Below are positions 34,079-42,727 of a DNA stretch of 64,000 nt, piece after piece. How positions within the stretch are numbered: the first letter of the stretch is position 1; each line of letters opens with the position of its first letter. The DNA is from DASSBQ01 sp035250505 (lineage in GTDB: Bacteria > Nitrospirota > Nitrospiria > Nitrospirales > Nitrospiraceae): contig DATFFC010000088.1 in NCBI GenBank assembly GCA_035250505.1, forward strand, positions 4,161 to 68,160, in the 5' to 3' direction. The notes beneath the pieces are model-generated. The model saw only the letters and a list, made by a program, of their open reading frames with translations. It searched no databases and was not told the DNA's origin. A program made the position numbers and the translations under genes.

Positions 34079-35494
34079 TCAGTTTGGAATAGTTTCGCCG
34101 TGGCTCTTGGCGTCAAACCCTTTACGCTTCAGCTTTTCGACCAGCGTGGTTCGGTTCAACTGGAGGAGCTGCGCAGCCCTGCTGGTTACCCCGTTGGCCT
34201 TGCGCAACGCTTCTCCGATTAAACGATTCTCGTACTGCTCCAGCTCCTTCGTGAGATTGATTCCCTCCTCGTTGAAGCGAATGAAATGCTCGGGTTGCTC
34301 CGCCTGTTGAGCGGGAAGCGCCTTTGCCACACGCTCCGGTAGATCGGCGACGGTGATCCAACCCTTCCTCTTCAAGACGACAGACCGTTCCACCAAGTTT
34401 TCCAGTTCCCGGATGTTGCCCGGCCACTCATACTCCATGAGCCGGGCCAATGCCTCATTTTCCATTCCCTCGATCTCGGTCTTCCGCTGCTCGTTCAACC
34501 GCTCAATGAAGTGGTTCACCAGCAGCGGAATATCGCTGCGGCGCTCGCGCAACGCCGGCACCTCGATGGGAATGACGTGCAGGCGATAATAGAGGTCCTG
34601 CCGGAATCGGCGCTCGGCGACCGCCTGTTCCAAATTTTGATTCGTGGCGGCGATGATGCGGACATCGACATGAATCGTCTTGTTTCCCCCGACTCGCTCG
34701 AAGCACCGTTCCTGCAGCACGCGAAGCAGTTTCACCTGAAGCGCAAGCGGCATCTCGCCGATTTCATCGAGAAAGAGCGTCCCGCCATGGGCCAGTTCGA
34801 AGCGTCCGAGGCGGGTGTGCGCCGCTCCCGTGAACGCCCCTTTTTCGTGGCCGAACAGCTCGGATTCAAGTAGATTTTCGGGAATGGCCCCGCAGTTCAC
34901 CGGTACGAGCGGCCGGTCGCGCCTCATGCTGTTGAAATGCAGCATCCGCGCAATAAGCTCCTTGCCGGTTCCGCTGTCTCCCTGGATCAAGACTGTGCTC
35001 TCGCTGTCGGCGACCTTTTCGACAAAATCCAAGACCCGCCGCATCGGCGTGCTCGTGCCGACCAAGTGCTCGAACCGATATTGCTCGCGAACCGCTTTTC
35101 GCAACAAATGGTTTTCCTGCTTGAGCTTCAGCACTTCTACCGCGCGTTTGACGATCAGCGAGACGGTATCCGGGCCGAAGGGCTTCGTGATGAAGTCGAA
35201 CGCGCCCGCCTTCATCGTCCGTACGGCGTAGTCGATGGTGCCGAAGCCGGTCATGACGATCGTGATGATCCTGGAATCCATCTTCGAGATGCGGGTGATG
35301 ACCTCCAGTCCGTCCATGCCGGGCATGTGCAAGTCGGTGATCACGATATGGACCGGTTGGTCCTGTATCGCCTGGAGCGCAGCCGGACCGTCCGCGACGC
35401 CCGTTACCTGATAGCCGTCATTGAGCAATGTTGCGCTGAGAACCTCTCGGACGCCCGTGTCATCATCAACGACGAGGATGTGGTACTGATTCAT
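34079..35494 (-). CDS. NtrC-family sigma-54-dependent response regulator (candidate flagellar master regulator)
   Basis: The 471-residue protein has an intact receiver (ILVVDDDTGVR, phosphoacceptor in VITDLHMPGMDG, KPFG), an AAA+ domain with Walker A IQGDSGTGKELIARMLHF, the sigma-54 contact loop EKGAFTGA and Walker B GTLFLDEIGEM, and a Fis-type DNA-binding end (VTSRAAQLLQLNRTTLVEKL). The C-terminal domain resembles FlrA/FleQ, but the receiver is complete, as in NtrC. It is transcribed separately, just upstream of the sigma-54 TPR-flrB-flrC operon, so a tiered scheme in which it switches on flrBC is plausible. Confidence 0.85.
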   Translation of the reverse strand: MNQYHILVVDDDTGVREVLSATLLNDGYQVTGVADGPAALQAIQDQPVHIVITDLHMPGMDGLEVITRISKMDSRIITIVMTGFGTIDYAVRTMKAGAFDFITKPFGPDTVSLIVKRAVEVLKLKQENHLLRKAVREQYRFEHLVGTSTPMRRVLDFVEKVADSESTVLIQGDSGTGKELIARMLHFNSMRRDRPLVPVNCGAIPENLLESELFGHEKGAFTGAAHTRLGRFELAHGGTLFLDEIGEMPLALQVKLLRVLQERCFERVGGNKTIHVDVRIIAATNQNLEQAVAERRFRQDLYYRLHVIPIEVPALRERRSDIPLLVNHFIERLNEQRKTEIEGMENEALARLMEYEWPGNIRELENLVERSVVLKRKGWITVADLPERVAKALPAQQAEQPEHFIRFNEEGINLTKELEQYENRLIGEALRKANGVTSRAAQLLQLNRTTLVEKLKRKGFDAKSHGETIPN

Positions 35495-35988
35495 GAAACT
35501 CCTTTGGTACGCAACGCTGGAGGTTGAGCCGATAAATCAGGAAAAAAGCTTACTTGGGATGGCATCGACTATTCAACAAAAACATCATTCTCACCGGCCT
35601 TGTCATATTTGACTAATGGTGGCATCTAGGGCCTTTTGCTGTGGGCGAAAAGCGCCCGCCCCTTCCACCCAACCTCTCTATTCTCTGCTCCAGCGTGAGC
35701 CCCTCATGCCAGCGCACAGTAGGGATGTGTAACTTTCATGCGCCACGCAGTCCACGATCGTCATCACTCACAGATAGGCGATCCCGCACGATGTAGAATC
35801 CGCTTCAACGACGGTCTTTGAACAATCGGCGTCCATAGGGATATTCGATGACATCGATTGAAGGAGGGCCGCGCCAAAGCGCTATCACGCTGTCGCCGGC
35901 GACACGCTATAGTGGAGTGGTGTCAGCTTGACACATTTGGAAAAGAGTTGGTAGGGTTCGCTCGATTTGCAGCCGTTATCCTGGCCGG
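35495..35988. other. Intergenic region ahead of tRNA-Thr, with a probable tRNA promoter
   Basis: No coding signal is seen in these 494 bases. A sigma-70 promoter for the tRNA is likely at 35928-35957: TTGACA, an 18-base spacer, then TAGGGT, which places the transcript start near 35964. A small GGGCG/CGCCC hairpin lies at 35643-35657 without a T tract. The promoter of the divergent regulator gene must also lie here but is not obvious. Confidence 0.45.
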
Positions 35989-36064
35989 GCTGGCGTAGCT
36001 CAATCGGCAGAGCAGCGGTTTTGTAAACCGCCGGTTGGAGGTTCGATTCCTCTCGCCAGCTCCA
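35989..36064 (+). tRNA. tRNA-Thr (anticodon UGU)
   Basis: The 76 bases fold as a standard tRNA. The acceptor stem is GCTGGCG paired with CGCCAGC, the D stem GCTC/GAGC, the anticodon stem GCGGT/ACCGC with loop TTTGTAA (anticodon TGT), the T stem GGAGG/CCTCT with loop TTCGATT, and CCA is encoded at the end. Its 3' half is the left repeat of the adjacent integrated element. Confidence 0.95.
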
Positions 36065-36194
36065 CAAGTTCCGCTGACGTTCCAACCAGTTGGCGGGTTG
36101 ATCGTTCCGTTGGCCACCCCCTGCCCAAGCCTTCCCTATACAAGTGAAATCACTTATTGCTACAGATTTGAATTGATTCGCAATGTCATAAGAC

Positions 36195-36817
36195 TTATTC
36201 ATAAAGTAAGAGGCCACCAATATCTGAAGACTCTTCCTCACCCCAATTAGATCCCAGGCACCCAAGCGAACAGAAGTAGCGATGTTCTTCACAATCACGA
36301 GGCATCGTATCGAAAGTTTTCGTGATGTATTTGGACAGATAACGTCCCAGCTTAATCGGCGAGCTCCCTGGACGCGGACCTCTGACGTTCACCTGCCCTT
36401 GTCCGTTCCCGTTGACGATCTTCCATTGTCTCAATACGTAAGCGTCACCAAGTGATCCGCACCGATGGCCAAACACTTCCTTCGAATTTCCCCTTTTGCC
36501 CGGCCTCGGGCGCGAATCTCATCTCGCTCTCTGTTACGTGATCTTCCTTTCTCACCTTTCTTGCCCGGTTGGGCCTCGACCTTGCCCCACGACATTTCGA
36601 CCCACTGTTTGCCGAAAGCATGGATCTTGGTCGACCAGACGTTGCCTTTCGGTCGTACTGTGGTGTGTTGTCCAGTGTGATCGCCGAGAAATGTCCTCCT
36701 GTCAAGTTTAGGGGCCGCTGGCACGGCCCGTGCGCGGGTGGCTCTCGCCAGCTTGCGCATCGTTGGCCTGGCCCCTTGCCTGCTATCGTGACTCAATTCA
36801 TTGCCTTGACACGACAC
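36195..36817 (-). pseudogene. Rolling-circle-type replication initiator remnant with internal deletion
   Basis: Two partly overlapping frames on the minus strand give pieces of one protein. The upstream frame (36817-36431) ends with IRRKCLAIGADHLVTLTY, the usual start of the catalytic domain in Rep proteins of filamentous phages and small plasmids. The other frame (from about 36443 to 36195) resumes with WKIVNGNGQGQVNVRGPR and KLGRYLSKYITKTF, the conserved end of the same domain. The middle, which should hold the HUH metal-binding histidines, is missing and the join is out of frame. Family assignment rests on remembered motifs only. Confidence 0.55.
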
Positions 36818-36841
36818 GCGGAACCCCCTAGCCTTAGACTA

Positions 36842-36855
36842 ACTAACCGGTTAGT
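36842..36855. promoter_or_regulatory. 14-bp perfect palindrome ahead of the toxin-antitoxin pair
   Basis: ACTAACCGGTTAGT is a perfect palindrome 13 bases before the antitoxin ATG and just ahead of the ribosome site AAGGAG. A TTGACA hexamer at 36806-36811 with a weak TAGCCT 17 bases on could be the promoter. The palindrome is a plausible operator for autoregulation by the antitoxin. Confidence 0.5.
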
Positions 36856-36868
36856 AAGGAGTTGGCCA

Positions 36869-37090
36869 ATGGACGATCGCATCGTTGTCGACCCAAAAAT
36901 CTGTAGCGGGAAACCCACGATTCGAGGGACCCGCATCATGGTCACGAACATCCTCGGCATGGTGGCTGGGGGCTACACCGTCCCCCAGATCCTCAATGCC
37001 TATCCTGAATTGACTCAGGAAGACATAACTGCCGCTCTCGAATACGCCAGCCACGTGGTTGACGAAGAGAAAGTTATTCCGCGTGCCTGA
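36869..37090 (+). CDS. DUF433 family antitoxin
   Basis: The 73-residue protein is a typical DUF433 member: DDRIVVDPKICSGKPTIRGT, then VTNILGMVAGGYTVPQILNA, YPELTQEDITAALEYA. These small winged-helix-like proteins pair with DUF5615 PIN-like toxins. The ribosome site AAGGAG precedes the ATG. The stop overlaps the start of the next gene by eight bases, as in other pairs of this type. It lies inside the tRNA-Thr element and probably served to stabilise it. Confidence 0.9.
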   Translation: MDDRIVVDPKICSGKPTIRGTRIMVTNILGMVAGGYTVPQILNAYPELTQEDITAALEYASHVVDEEKVIPRA

Positions 37091-37463
37091 TCGCCTCACC
37101 GTTCTGTTAGACCAAAACATTCTCAAACCCGTTCTTTCGTGGCTCATCCAACTAAAGCCTCCCTGGACCGTGTATCACACCAGCGACGTAGACCTTTCCG
37201 GAAAGGCAGATGAAGAAGTCTTCGCGTGGGCCCAACGAAACGGCGCCCTCATTATTTCTTTCGATGAGGACTTCGCTGATGGACGTTCCTTTCCGGCGAG
37301 AGATCATCACGGCATCGTTCGCCTTCGAGTATGGCCAACTACCATGTAGGAGACCGAACAGGCCCTCGCGCGACTTTTCAGTGAAGTGTCCGCAGACGAA
37401 CTCACCGGCTCTCTGGTCATTGTTGATCGCTCCAGAATTCGCGTTCGCTCTAACCGGAAATAA
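37083..37463 (+). pseudogene. DUF5615 PIN-like toxin interrupted by an in-frame TAG
   Basis: The GTG at 37083 starts VPDRLTVLLDQNILKPVLSW, with the PIN-like acidic motif LLDQN. GALIISFDEDFADGRSF carries the second acidic motif, and HHGIVRLRVW follows. At 37347 a TAG interrupts the frame after about 88 codons. Without it the same frame continues for 38 more codons (ETEQALARLF, then ELTGSLVIVDRSRIRVR), which is the usual end of DUF5615 proteins. The gene is therefore most likely inactivated by one nonsense change, unless the amber codon is read through. The antitoxin remains intact. Confidence 0.8.
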
Positions 37464-37647
37464 CTAAGGCGCCCGGCAAAGACTGGACGTGCGAGTGTAA
37501 CCTTTTTTGTACCCGTCCAGGCCATTTTCAGCTGCTTTCGGCACAACTCGGCGCAATTCGACACCATCACCTAACCAAGCGGTGGTTCAGGAGTTTCTGT
37601 TGGTTTTGGTAATGTGGGATGAGACAGGTCGAAACACGTAGAATAGC

Positions 37648-37693
37648 TTTGTAAACCGCCGGTTGGAGGTTCGATTCCTCTCGCCAGCTCCAC
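37648..37693 (+). repeat. Right attachment repeat (tRNA-Thr 3' half)
   Basis: The 46 bases are identical to 36020-36065 and run from the anticodon loop to CCA and one further base. They cannot form a complete tRNA because the 5' half is absent. The gap from 37464 to 37831 holds nothing else recognisable. Confidence 0.88.
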
Positions 37694-37831
37694 TCGATAC
37701 GTAGAGAGATCAAGCGGTTGTGCCGTTGGCTCTGCGTACGCTCTTCGGAAGGGTGCTCGACAGCGGTCTTGTTCCCATCTGAGGAGATTGCTACGGATAA
37801 CGACGATAAGTGATGGACTGGCTGCGAGGAT

Positions 37832-38413
37832 TCAGAATCTATAGCCGATCTCCAGCAGATACATGTCCACACCGAGCGCGTCAGACCCATAGAAGCCCGC
37901 ATCGGACAAATGCTGCAGGCGGAGGCCCGCATAGCCATGCGTAAACGGAGCGAACGTGATTCCCACTGTCCCGACGATTTGCGCGGGACCCCCGAAGTCT
38001 TGCAACCCGAACTTAGTTCTTGAAAGCAGTCCTACGCCCAACCCTGCATCGAGGGATATGAGCCCGTTCCAACCGCTGAGAGCGAGGTCGGGAACAAAGG
38101 TGGCTATGAGGCCGGTGCTTCCCGCTCCCTCGATGACGCCTAAACTCGTAATGAGTCGGGTCTCCAGCTTCCAGTTGCCGTTACCCAATGACGAGTACCA
38201 GGGAAGCCTGAAAACCGCCGCCACGTCATACAAATGAAAATCTTCTTTTTGCTGCTTGCCCAAAAGCGGGGTGCTGGTGGTGCTGAAACCTATTCGTGGA
38301 CCAATGGTAATGAGGAGGGACTTTTCCTCTGCCTGGCTTAGGTTGTGAGTTTGTGTAATAAATGCAACCGACACAGCTAGACAGATTGCCGTGAAACGAC
38401 GCTCGAATCTCAT
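37832..38413 (-). CDS. PagL-like lipid A 3-O-deacylase (acyloxyacyl hydrolase family)
   Basis: The 193-residue protein has an N-terminal signal peptide (AICLAVSVAFITQTHNLSQA) and alternating beta-strand sequence ending in LEIGYRF, typical of small outer-membrane barrels. The catalytic pair of PagL is present in LRLQHLSDAGFYGSDALGVD (H168 and S170). PagL removes an acyl chain from lipid A. The gene stands alone beyond the tRNA-Thr element. No strong ribosome site is visible before the ATG. Confidence 0.75.
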   Translation of the reverse strand: MRFERRFTAICLAVSVAFITQTHNLSQAEEKSLLITIGPRIGFSTTSTPLLGKQQKEDFHLYDVAAVFRLPWYSSLGNGNWKLETRLITSLGVIEGAGSTGLIATFVPDLALSGWNGLISLDAGLGVGLLSRTKFGLQDFGGPAQIVGTVGITFAPFTHGYAGLRLQHLSDAGFYGSDALGVDMYLLEIGYRF

Positions 38414-38955
38414 ACGGCTAGCGTGGCGACAGGAATATTACTGAAAAAAGAGAGGGAATTCCATTAACGATGGCTCTGTCAGCGTTCAGCTATGTATATG
38501 GCATAGGCACTGTTTGCCCACAAGTCATAAACAACATTCCAACTCTGTGTCTTTCTTGGCCTGCGCAATGTGATTTGAACCCATGTCTAAGCCTTAAGAG
38601 TCGATTCAGATTGGTTCTAACAACGGCTTGATGTTGCGAAGGCTCGCCATGTAAACCACATGGATTCAGAGAGTCGGCAGGTTCACGTGGTCGCTGCGAA
38701 ACATCGAGGTCAAGCGATCACACCAGCGAGAACGGTGTGGCGACCGGTTGCCTTACCTGCGTTTCTGAGTTTTCTGGTGCGGACCGGAGTGGTTTCGCCA
38801 CTGCTTAGCGAGGCACTGACCGATCGAGGAAGGAATTTCTACCTCTGGGTTCTTACGGTCCGAAGGTGCAATAAGCCCGACCCCTAGCCCGCGTTTATGG
38901 GTTTGATTCAAGGGACGCGCGGAGTTCCGGGATGAAGGCGCCATCACGGTGTCAT
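38414..38955. other. Noncoding stretch between the PagL-like gene and kynU
   Basis: No gene, RNA or clear promoter is recognised in these 542 bases. Its AT content is higher than the surroundings in the first half. A 75-codon open frame at 38660-38887 lacks conserved features. Confidence 0.4.
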
Positions 38956-40146
38956 TCAGAACTCCGCCCTATCGCCTGGACCGTGTTTCGTATGGGCTCC
39001 ACTATGTAGAATGTCCTGAATCTCGTTCATCGTCGTGGCCAGTTCGTCGTCGGCGGTGTAAAAGTGGGGTGCGATCCGAATGCCGACGCCGGGACGAAAA
39101 TCCACCAGCACACTGCGGCGGGCCAATTCCTGCACCACGCCCGCGGCGTGGGGGACATCAATGACGACCGTACCGCCTCGCTTGTCCTCCGCTCGAGGCG
39201 ACTTGATCGGCCATCCGTGTTGGTCGGCTAGTTGGATTAACCGTTTCGTCTGACGCAGCGATTTCGCGCGGATTTTTTCGACGCCGACCGCACTTATAAT
39301 GTCGCAACCGCTTTCGGCTGCATAAAGCGATGGAATGGCAGGCGACCCGTGTAGAAAGCGGTGGATGTCCGGGGCGTATGTAATCCCGCCTGGTTCGAAA
39401 TCGAACGGGGACTGATGGGCCATCCAGCCGGTGATCTTCGGTCTCAGTGTCCGATGCAACGCCGGATGTACATAGAGGTAGCCGGCACCCGGCCCGCCGC
39501 ATAGCCACTTGACCGATCCGCCCACGGCAAAATCCACATCCACAGCTTTGACATTGAGCGGAACCGTTCCCGCCGACTGATAGACATCCAGAACGACCTT
39601 CGCACCCACCGAGTGCGCTTTGTGGACCACGGCTTGGACATCTTGAATGTAGGCACTCTTGAAGAGAACGTGTGAAATAGGGACCAGCAACGTCTCTTCA
39701 TCGATGGCGTTCAGCAGCCGATCGGTATCGATCGTCACACCGTCGTCGCTCGGCACTTCGACGAGACGGCCGCAGTCTGCCCGCACATGCGCCTCATACA
39801 CGTACATCACCGACGGAAAATTGAGCGCCTCGTACACGATCTTATTCCGCTTTCCTCTCAAGTCGAAGCAGGACAAGATCAGCGATTGGCAGATCGATAC
39901 ATTCTGATGCATCACTACGCTTCCCGGATCGGCACCAATGATCCGCGCCACCTTATCGCCGGCCGTGACCGGCATCTCCCACCAGCCCTCCGACCAGGCT
40001 CGGATGCCGCGCGTCGCCCAGACGTCGGCATATTCCCGCAGGCGATCATAGACACCTCTCGGCATGGCTCCCAGGGAATGGCTGATCATGTAAACGCTTC
40101 GCTCAAGAGCGGGGAACTCTTTTCGGTACGCCAGGAGCTCGTCCAT
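38956..40146 (-). CDS. kynU: Kynureninase-type PLP enzyme
   Basis: The 396-residue protein is a class V aminotransferase-fold enzyme. The PLP lysine lies in GGSVKWLCGGPGAGYLYVHP, a sequence characteristic of kynureninase, with VVLDVYQSAGTVPL as the cofactor Asp/Gln strand. Kynureninase cleaves kynurenine to anthranilate and alanine. It starts three bases after the tryptophan dioxygenase stop, so the two are co-transcribed. No kynurenine formamidase gene is nearby. Confidence 0.85.
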   Translation of the reverse strand: MDELLAYRKEFPALERSVYMISHSLGAMPRGVYDRLREYADVWATRGIRAWSEGWWEMPVTAGDKVARIIGADPGSVVMHQNVSICQSLILSCFDLRGKRNKIVYEALNFPSVMYVYEAHVRADCGRLVEVPSDDGVTIDTDRLLNAIDEETLLVPISHVLFKSAYIQDVQAVVHKAHSVGAKVVLDVYQSAGTVPLNVKAVDVDFAVGGSVKWLCGGPGAGYLYVHPALHRTLRPKITGWMAHQSPFDFEPGGITYAPDIHRFLHGSPAIPSLYAAESGCDIISAVGVEKIRAKSLRQTKRLIQLADQHGWPIKSPRAEDKRGGTVVIDVPHAAGVVQELARRSVLVDFRPGVGIRIAPHFYTADDELATTMNEIQDILHSGAHTKHGPGDRAEF

Positions 40147-40149
40147 TCG

Positions 40150-40989
40150 TTACCGCGGCCCTTCGCTCATCAGGGACCGCGCCTCCCACAGCTCCGGGAA
40201 GAATTTCTTATCAAGTGTACTTCTCAAATAGGAGACGCCGCTGGTGCCGCCGGTACCGCCCTTCATCCCGATCGTCCGCTCCACCATCTGAATATGTCTC
40301 AACCGCCAGGCGACCATAAGTTCGTCGAACTCGGACAGTCGCTCGCACACATCGATCCAATCTCGATGGCTGCTCTCGCTGCGATAGAGGGCCACGATGG
40401 CACGCGCTTTGGCTCGCGAACGCTCGGCCTCGCTCGCACCAGGCATGTGGGGGAGGATCCCCAAGGCGGCAAGCGCGTCGGAGAACACCTCGCGTAGAGA
40501 CGGCTCCTTGAGTCGCCGTGTGAGGGCGGCATGCATCTCCGGGCTGGGTTCGTGGAGAGAGAGCAGCGCTTCATCCTTCAGTCCGCATAGAAATTCGATT
40601 TCGCGAAACTGTTCCGATTGGAACCCGCTGGCGGGTCGAAGGCGCTCTCGAAATGCGAGGAAGTGCGTCGGCAACATGGTTTCCAAAACCGTAAACTGCT
40701 CGACCAACAAGCGTGCGATTTCGGTACAACGCCTCAGCAGACGAGCCGCTTCGTACACCTCCTCTCTGGAAGCGGGAACGCAGGCGGCCGCCCGCAGATT
40801 GGCCGTCACTCCGTCCAGCTCATGCAGCAACAGCTTGAACCAGAGCTCATAAGTCTGATGAATGATGATGAAAAGGAGTTCGTCGTGAGCGGGAGGTGAA
40901 GCCAGCGGCCGCTGTAAGGCCAATAGCTCCGGTATCCGCAGGTAGTCGCCGTATGTGAGCTGCTGATCGGCGGAGTGCTCGCCGTGCAT
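40150..40989 (-). CDS. kynA: Tryptophan 2,3-dioxygenase
   Basis: The ATG at 40989 (TGGAGGG upstream) yields 279 residues. The family signature FIIIHQTYELWFKLLLHELD contains the active-site histidine. LTYGDYLRIPELLALQRPLA near the N-terminus and the C-terminal RHIQMVERTIGMKGGTGGTS with the haem/substrate loop are also typical. It opens the indole ring of tryptophan to N-formylkynurenine. Together with the downstream kynureninase it gives a partial kynurenine route to anthranilate. Confidence 0.93.
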   Translation of the reverse strand: MHGEHSADQQLTYGDYLRIPELLALQRPLASPPAHDELLFIIIHQTYELWFKLLLHELDGVTANLRAAACVPASREEVYEAARLLRRCTEIARLLVEQFTVLETMLPTHFLAFRERLRPASGFQSEQFREIEFLCGLKDEALLSLHEPSPEMHAALTRRLKEPSLREVFSDALAALGILPHMPGASEAERSRAKARAIVALYRSESSHRDWIDVCERLSEFDELMVAWRLRHIQMVERTIGMKGGTGGTSGVSYLRSTLDKKFFPELWEARSLMSEGPR

Positions 40990-41078
40990 GCATCCCTCCA
41001 GCGTAGACACCGGCATTTAAACACGGCACGGGGGCATGGTCAACGGAAGGCAGGCCGTGAGAAGCAGGAAGAAGCGTG

Positions 41079-42266
41079 TCAGAACATCGTGGACACACAG
41101 GTCGACGGACCGACGCCACATGTCGTGACCGGTCCGATGACATCGTGATGCTGCGGATATGTTCCGGCAACGCCTTTGATCGGACGCTCGTTCAGTCGCA
41201 CTGAAAGCCGGATAAACTCATGATGCCTAAAGAGCTCAAGTTGGATCACGTCACCGACCTGTACGAATCGTAATGCATCAGCAAAATCCTCCGGCGTCCG
41301 GATCGAACGCCCTTGTAGGCGCGTCAGGATATCTCCTCCAAGATTCCACGGAATATTTTCCACGATGACGTTGAGGGTCCCCGCACGGAGACCCGCTTCG
41401 GCTGCCGGGCTGGCTTCATCGACATGTTCGACCAGCAAGCCGCCGATCAACGGTAACGCGAACAATCGTTGAAGGTCTTCCGTGACGAATTTTCCCCCGA
41501 TTCCCAGCCACGGTCTGGCGATCTTTCCCTTTTCCTTGAATTCTATGAGCACCTGCTTCGCGAGGTTGATCGGGATGGCGAAGCCGATGTTCTGCGCTCC
41601 CAAGACGACAGCCTTCGACATCCCTATGACGTGACCCTGCGAATCGACCAAAGGGCCGCCGCTGTTTCCCGGATTGATGGGCGCCGTGGTTTGGATGAGG
41701 CGCGATGAAATTGCTTCCGGGCGACCCGACGCCGGCTGGAATCCGCTGATAATCCCGTTCGTCAGTGTGAAGCCGAGCCCGAAAGGGCTTCCGACGACCA
41801 ACGCTTTTTGTCCCACATGTAGATCTTCTGAATCTCCCAGCGTCGCAGGAGTGAATTCGGTATGGGTTTTCGGTAAGCGAAGAATGGCGATGTCGGTTGT
41901 GGAATCAATCGCCAGGATTTCTGCTGTGACGCGCACGCCGTTGAAGAGAGACGCAATAATGGTGGTGGCTCCTTCGACGACATGCGCATTGGTCAGGACC
42001 GTGCCGTCCTCGTCGATGATGAATCCGGCTCCCATGCCCATCGGTCGAGGTCCCGGATTTTGCCCGTTGGACGGATAAGTCGTCGACAGCGAGACGGTCG
42101 CGGGAGCGAGACGTTCATAGAGCATCACCGTGCGACTCTCTTCGGATTCCCATCGTTCCGCAGGTCCTTCCGCGATGGCAACCGGGTGGAGAAGCAGACC
42201 GGTTATCAGCCAGGCCGAGAACATGACGCATCCAAATTGTCCGATGACAATGGGCCGTTTCATCAT
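41079..42266 (-). CDS. DegP/HtrA-type periplasmic serine protease with PDZ domain
   Basis: From the ATG at 42266 (AAAGGAA upstream) the 395-residue product has a signal peptide, then a trypsin-like domain with the catalytic triad in VLTNAHVV (His), STTDIAILRL (Asp) and INPGNSGGPL (Ser). One PDZ domain follows (GGLLVEHVDEASPAAEAGLR, then LQGRSIRTPEDFADAL). This is the DegS/DegQ-like architecture with one PDZ. It degrades misfolded envelope proteins. The C-terminal 25 residues with a CGVGPSTCVS motif are unusual. Confidence 0.92.
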   Translation of the reverse strand: MMKRPIVIGQFGCVMFSAWLITGLLLHPVAIAEGPAERWESEESRTVMLYERLAPATVSLSTTYPSNGQNPGPRPMGMGAGFIIDEDGTVLTNAHVVEGATTIIASLFNGVRVTAEILAIDSTTDIAILRLPKTHTEFTPATLGDSEDLHVGQKALVVGSPFGLGFTLTNGIISGFQPASGRPEAISSRLIQTTAPINPGNSGGPLVDSQGHVIGMSKAVVLGAQNIGFAIPINLAKQVLIEFKEKGKIARPWLGIGGKFVTEDLQRLFALPLIGGLLVEHVDEASPAAEAGLRAGTLNVIVENIPWNLGGDILTRLQGRSIRTPEDFADALRFVQVGDVIQLELFRHHEFIRLSVRLNERPIKGVAGTYPQHHDVIGPVTTCGVGPSTCVSTMF

Positions 42267-42727
42267 CCTGATTCCTTTGAGTCCATCGCGTCTGATTCGT
42301 TCCGACTGCATCCTGCGTGTCGTCATGGTCGAAAGGTCGGGCAGTAATGGGCGCTGCCTATGCGAGTCCGGTTGGTTTTAAGTAGGAATGAGCAATAGGG
42401 ATGCCTGCATCTCACAGAAGAATTTCAATGCGTTCGATGCGACATCTCATTATTAGACCGGACACGAGCGAATGCGCACGAGTCGCCTGTGCGGATGCGA
42501 ACTCTTTCTTCTTCCTTTGTCGGCTCCGCCTCATCCCGGGTGCAACAGTGAGTCCGAAACTGAACGCACAACGGTCCTCAGAACCTCCGGATCGTTCCAA
42601 CGGCATACGGATGAATGGGTGCGAAAGAGGGGGTCTCCGGCGGGGCCATCACCGCAGCGTTTGCTACACTAGTCGTACCGGCAAAATGGTCAAAGTCGAT
42701 ACGTTCAATCGATAAAGGAACAGCATA
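42267..42727. other. Divergent intergenic region with a possible extended -10 promoter
   Basis: These 461 bases separate the protease gene from the next plus-strand gene. TGCTACACT at 42663-42671 is a good extended -10 element for that gene, with no clear -35. No other feature was recognised. Confidence 0.4.

Larger units (their letters stand above)
36020..37693. mobile_element. 1.6-kb element integrated at the tRNA-Thr 3' end
   Basis: A perfect 46-bp direct repeat (36020-36065 and 37648-37693) contains the tRNA from its anticodon loop to CCA plus one base. The left copy completes the tRNA gene; the right copy is a leftover half tRNA. This is the usual footprint of tyrosine-recombinase integration into a tRNA. 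Inside are a deleted replication-initiator remnant and a DUF433/DUF5615 toxin-antitoxin pair; no integrase is left. The size and Rep suggest a reduced rolling-circle plasmid or filamentous-phage-like element. Confidence 0.8.

Noticed and set aside
35885..36298. Minus-strand open frame across tRNA-Thr
   Set aside because: Its sequence is the reverse complement of the tRNA (SWREESNLQPAVYK is a familiar tRNA artefact) and of the element edge.
38660..38887. 75-codon plus-strand frame between the PagL-like gene and kynU
   Set aside because: No ribosome site, signal or recognised motif.
38919..38967. 9-bp inverted repeat GCGGAGTTC/GAACTCCGC at the kynU 3' end as terminator
   Set aside because: One arm is inside the coding sequence, the loop is over 30 bases and there is no T tract.
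42681..42715. Sigma-28-like promoter (CAAAGTCG ... ATCGATAA) ahead of the zinc-ribbon gene
   Set aside because: Spacing is two bases short and the -10 would overlap the ribosome site.
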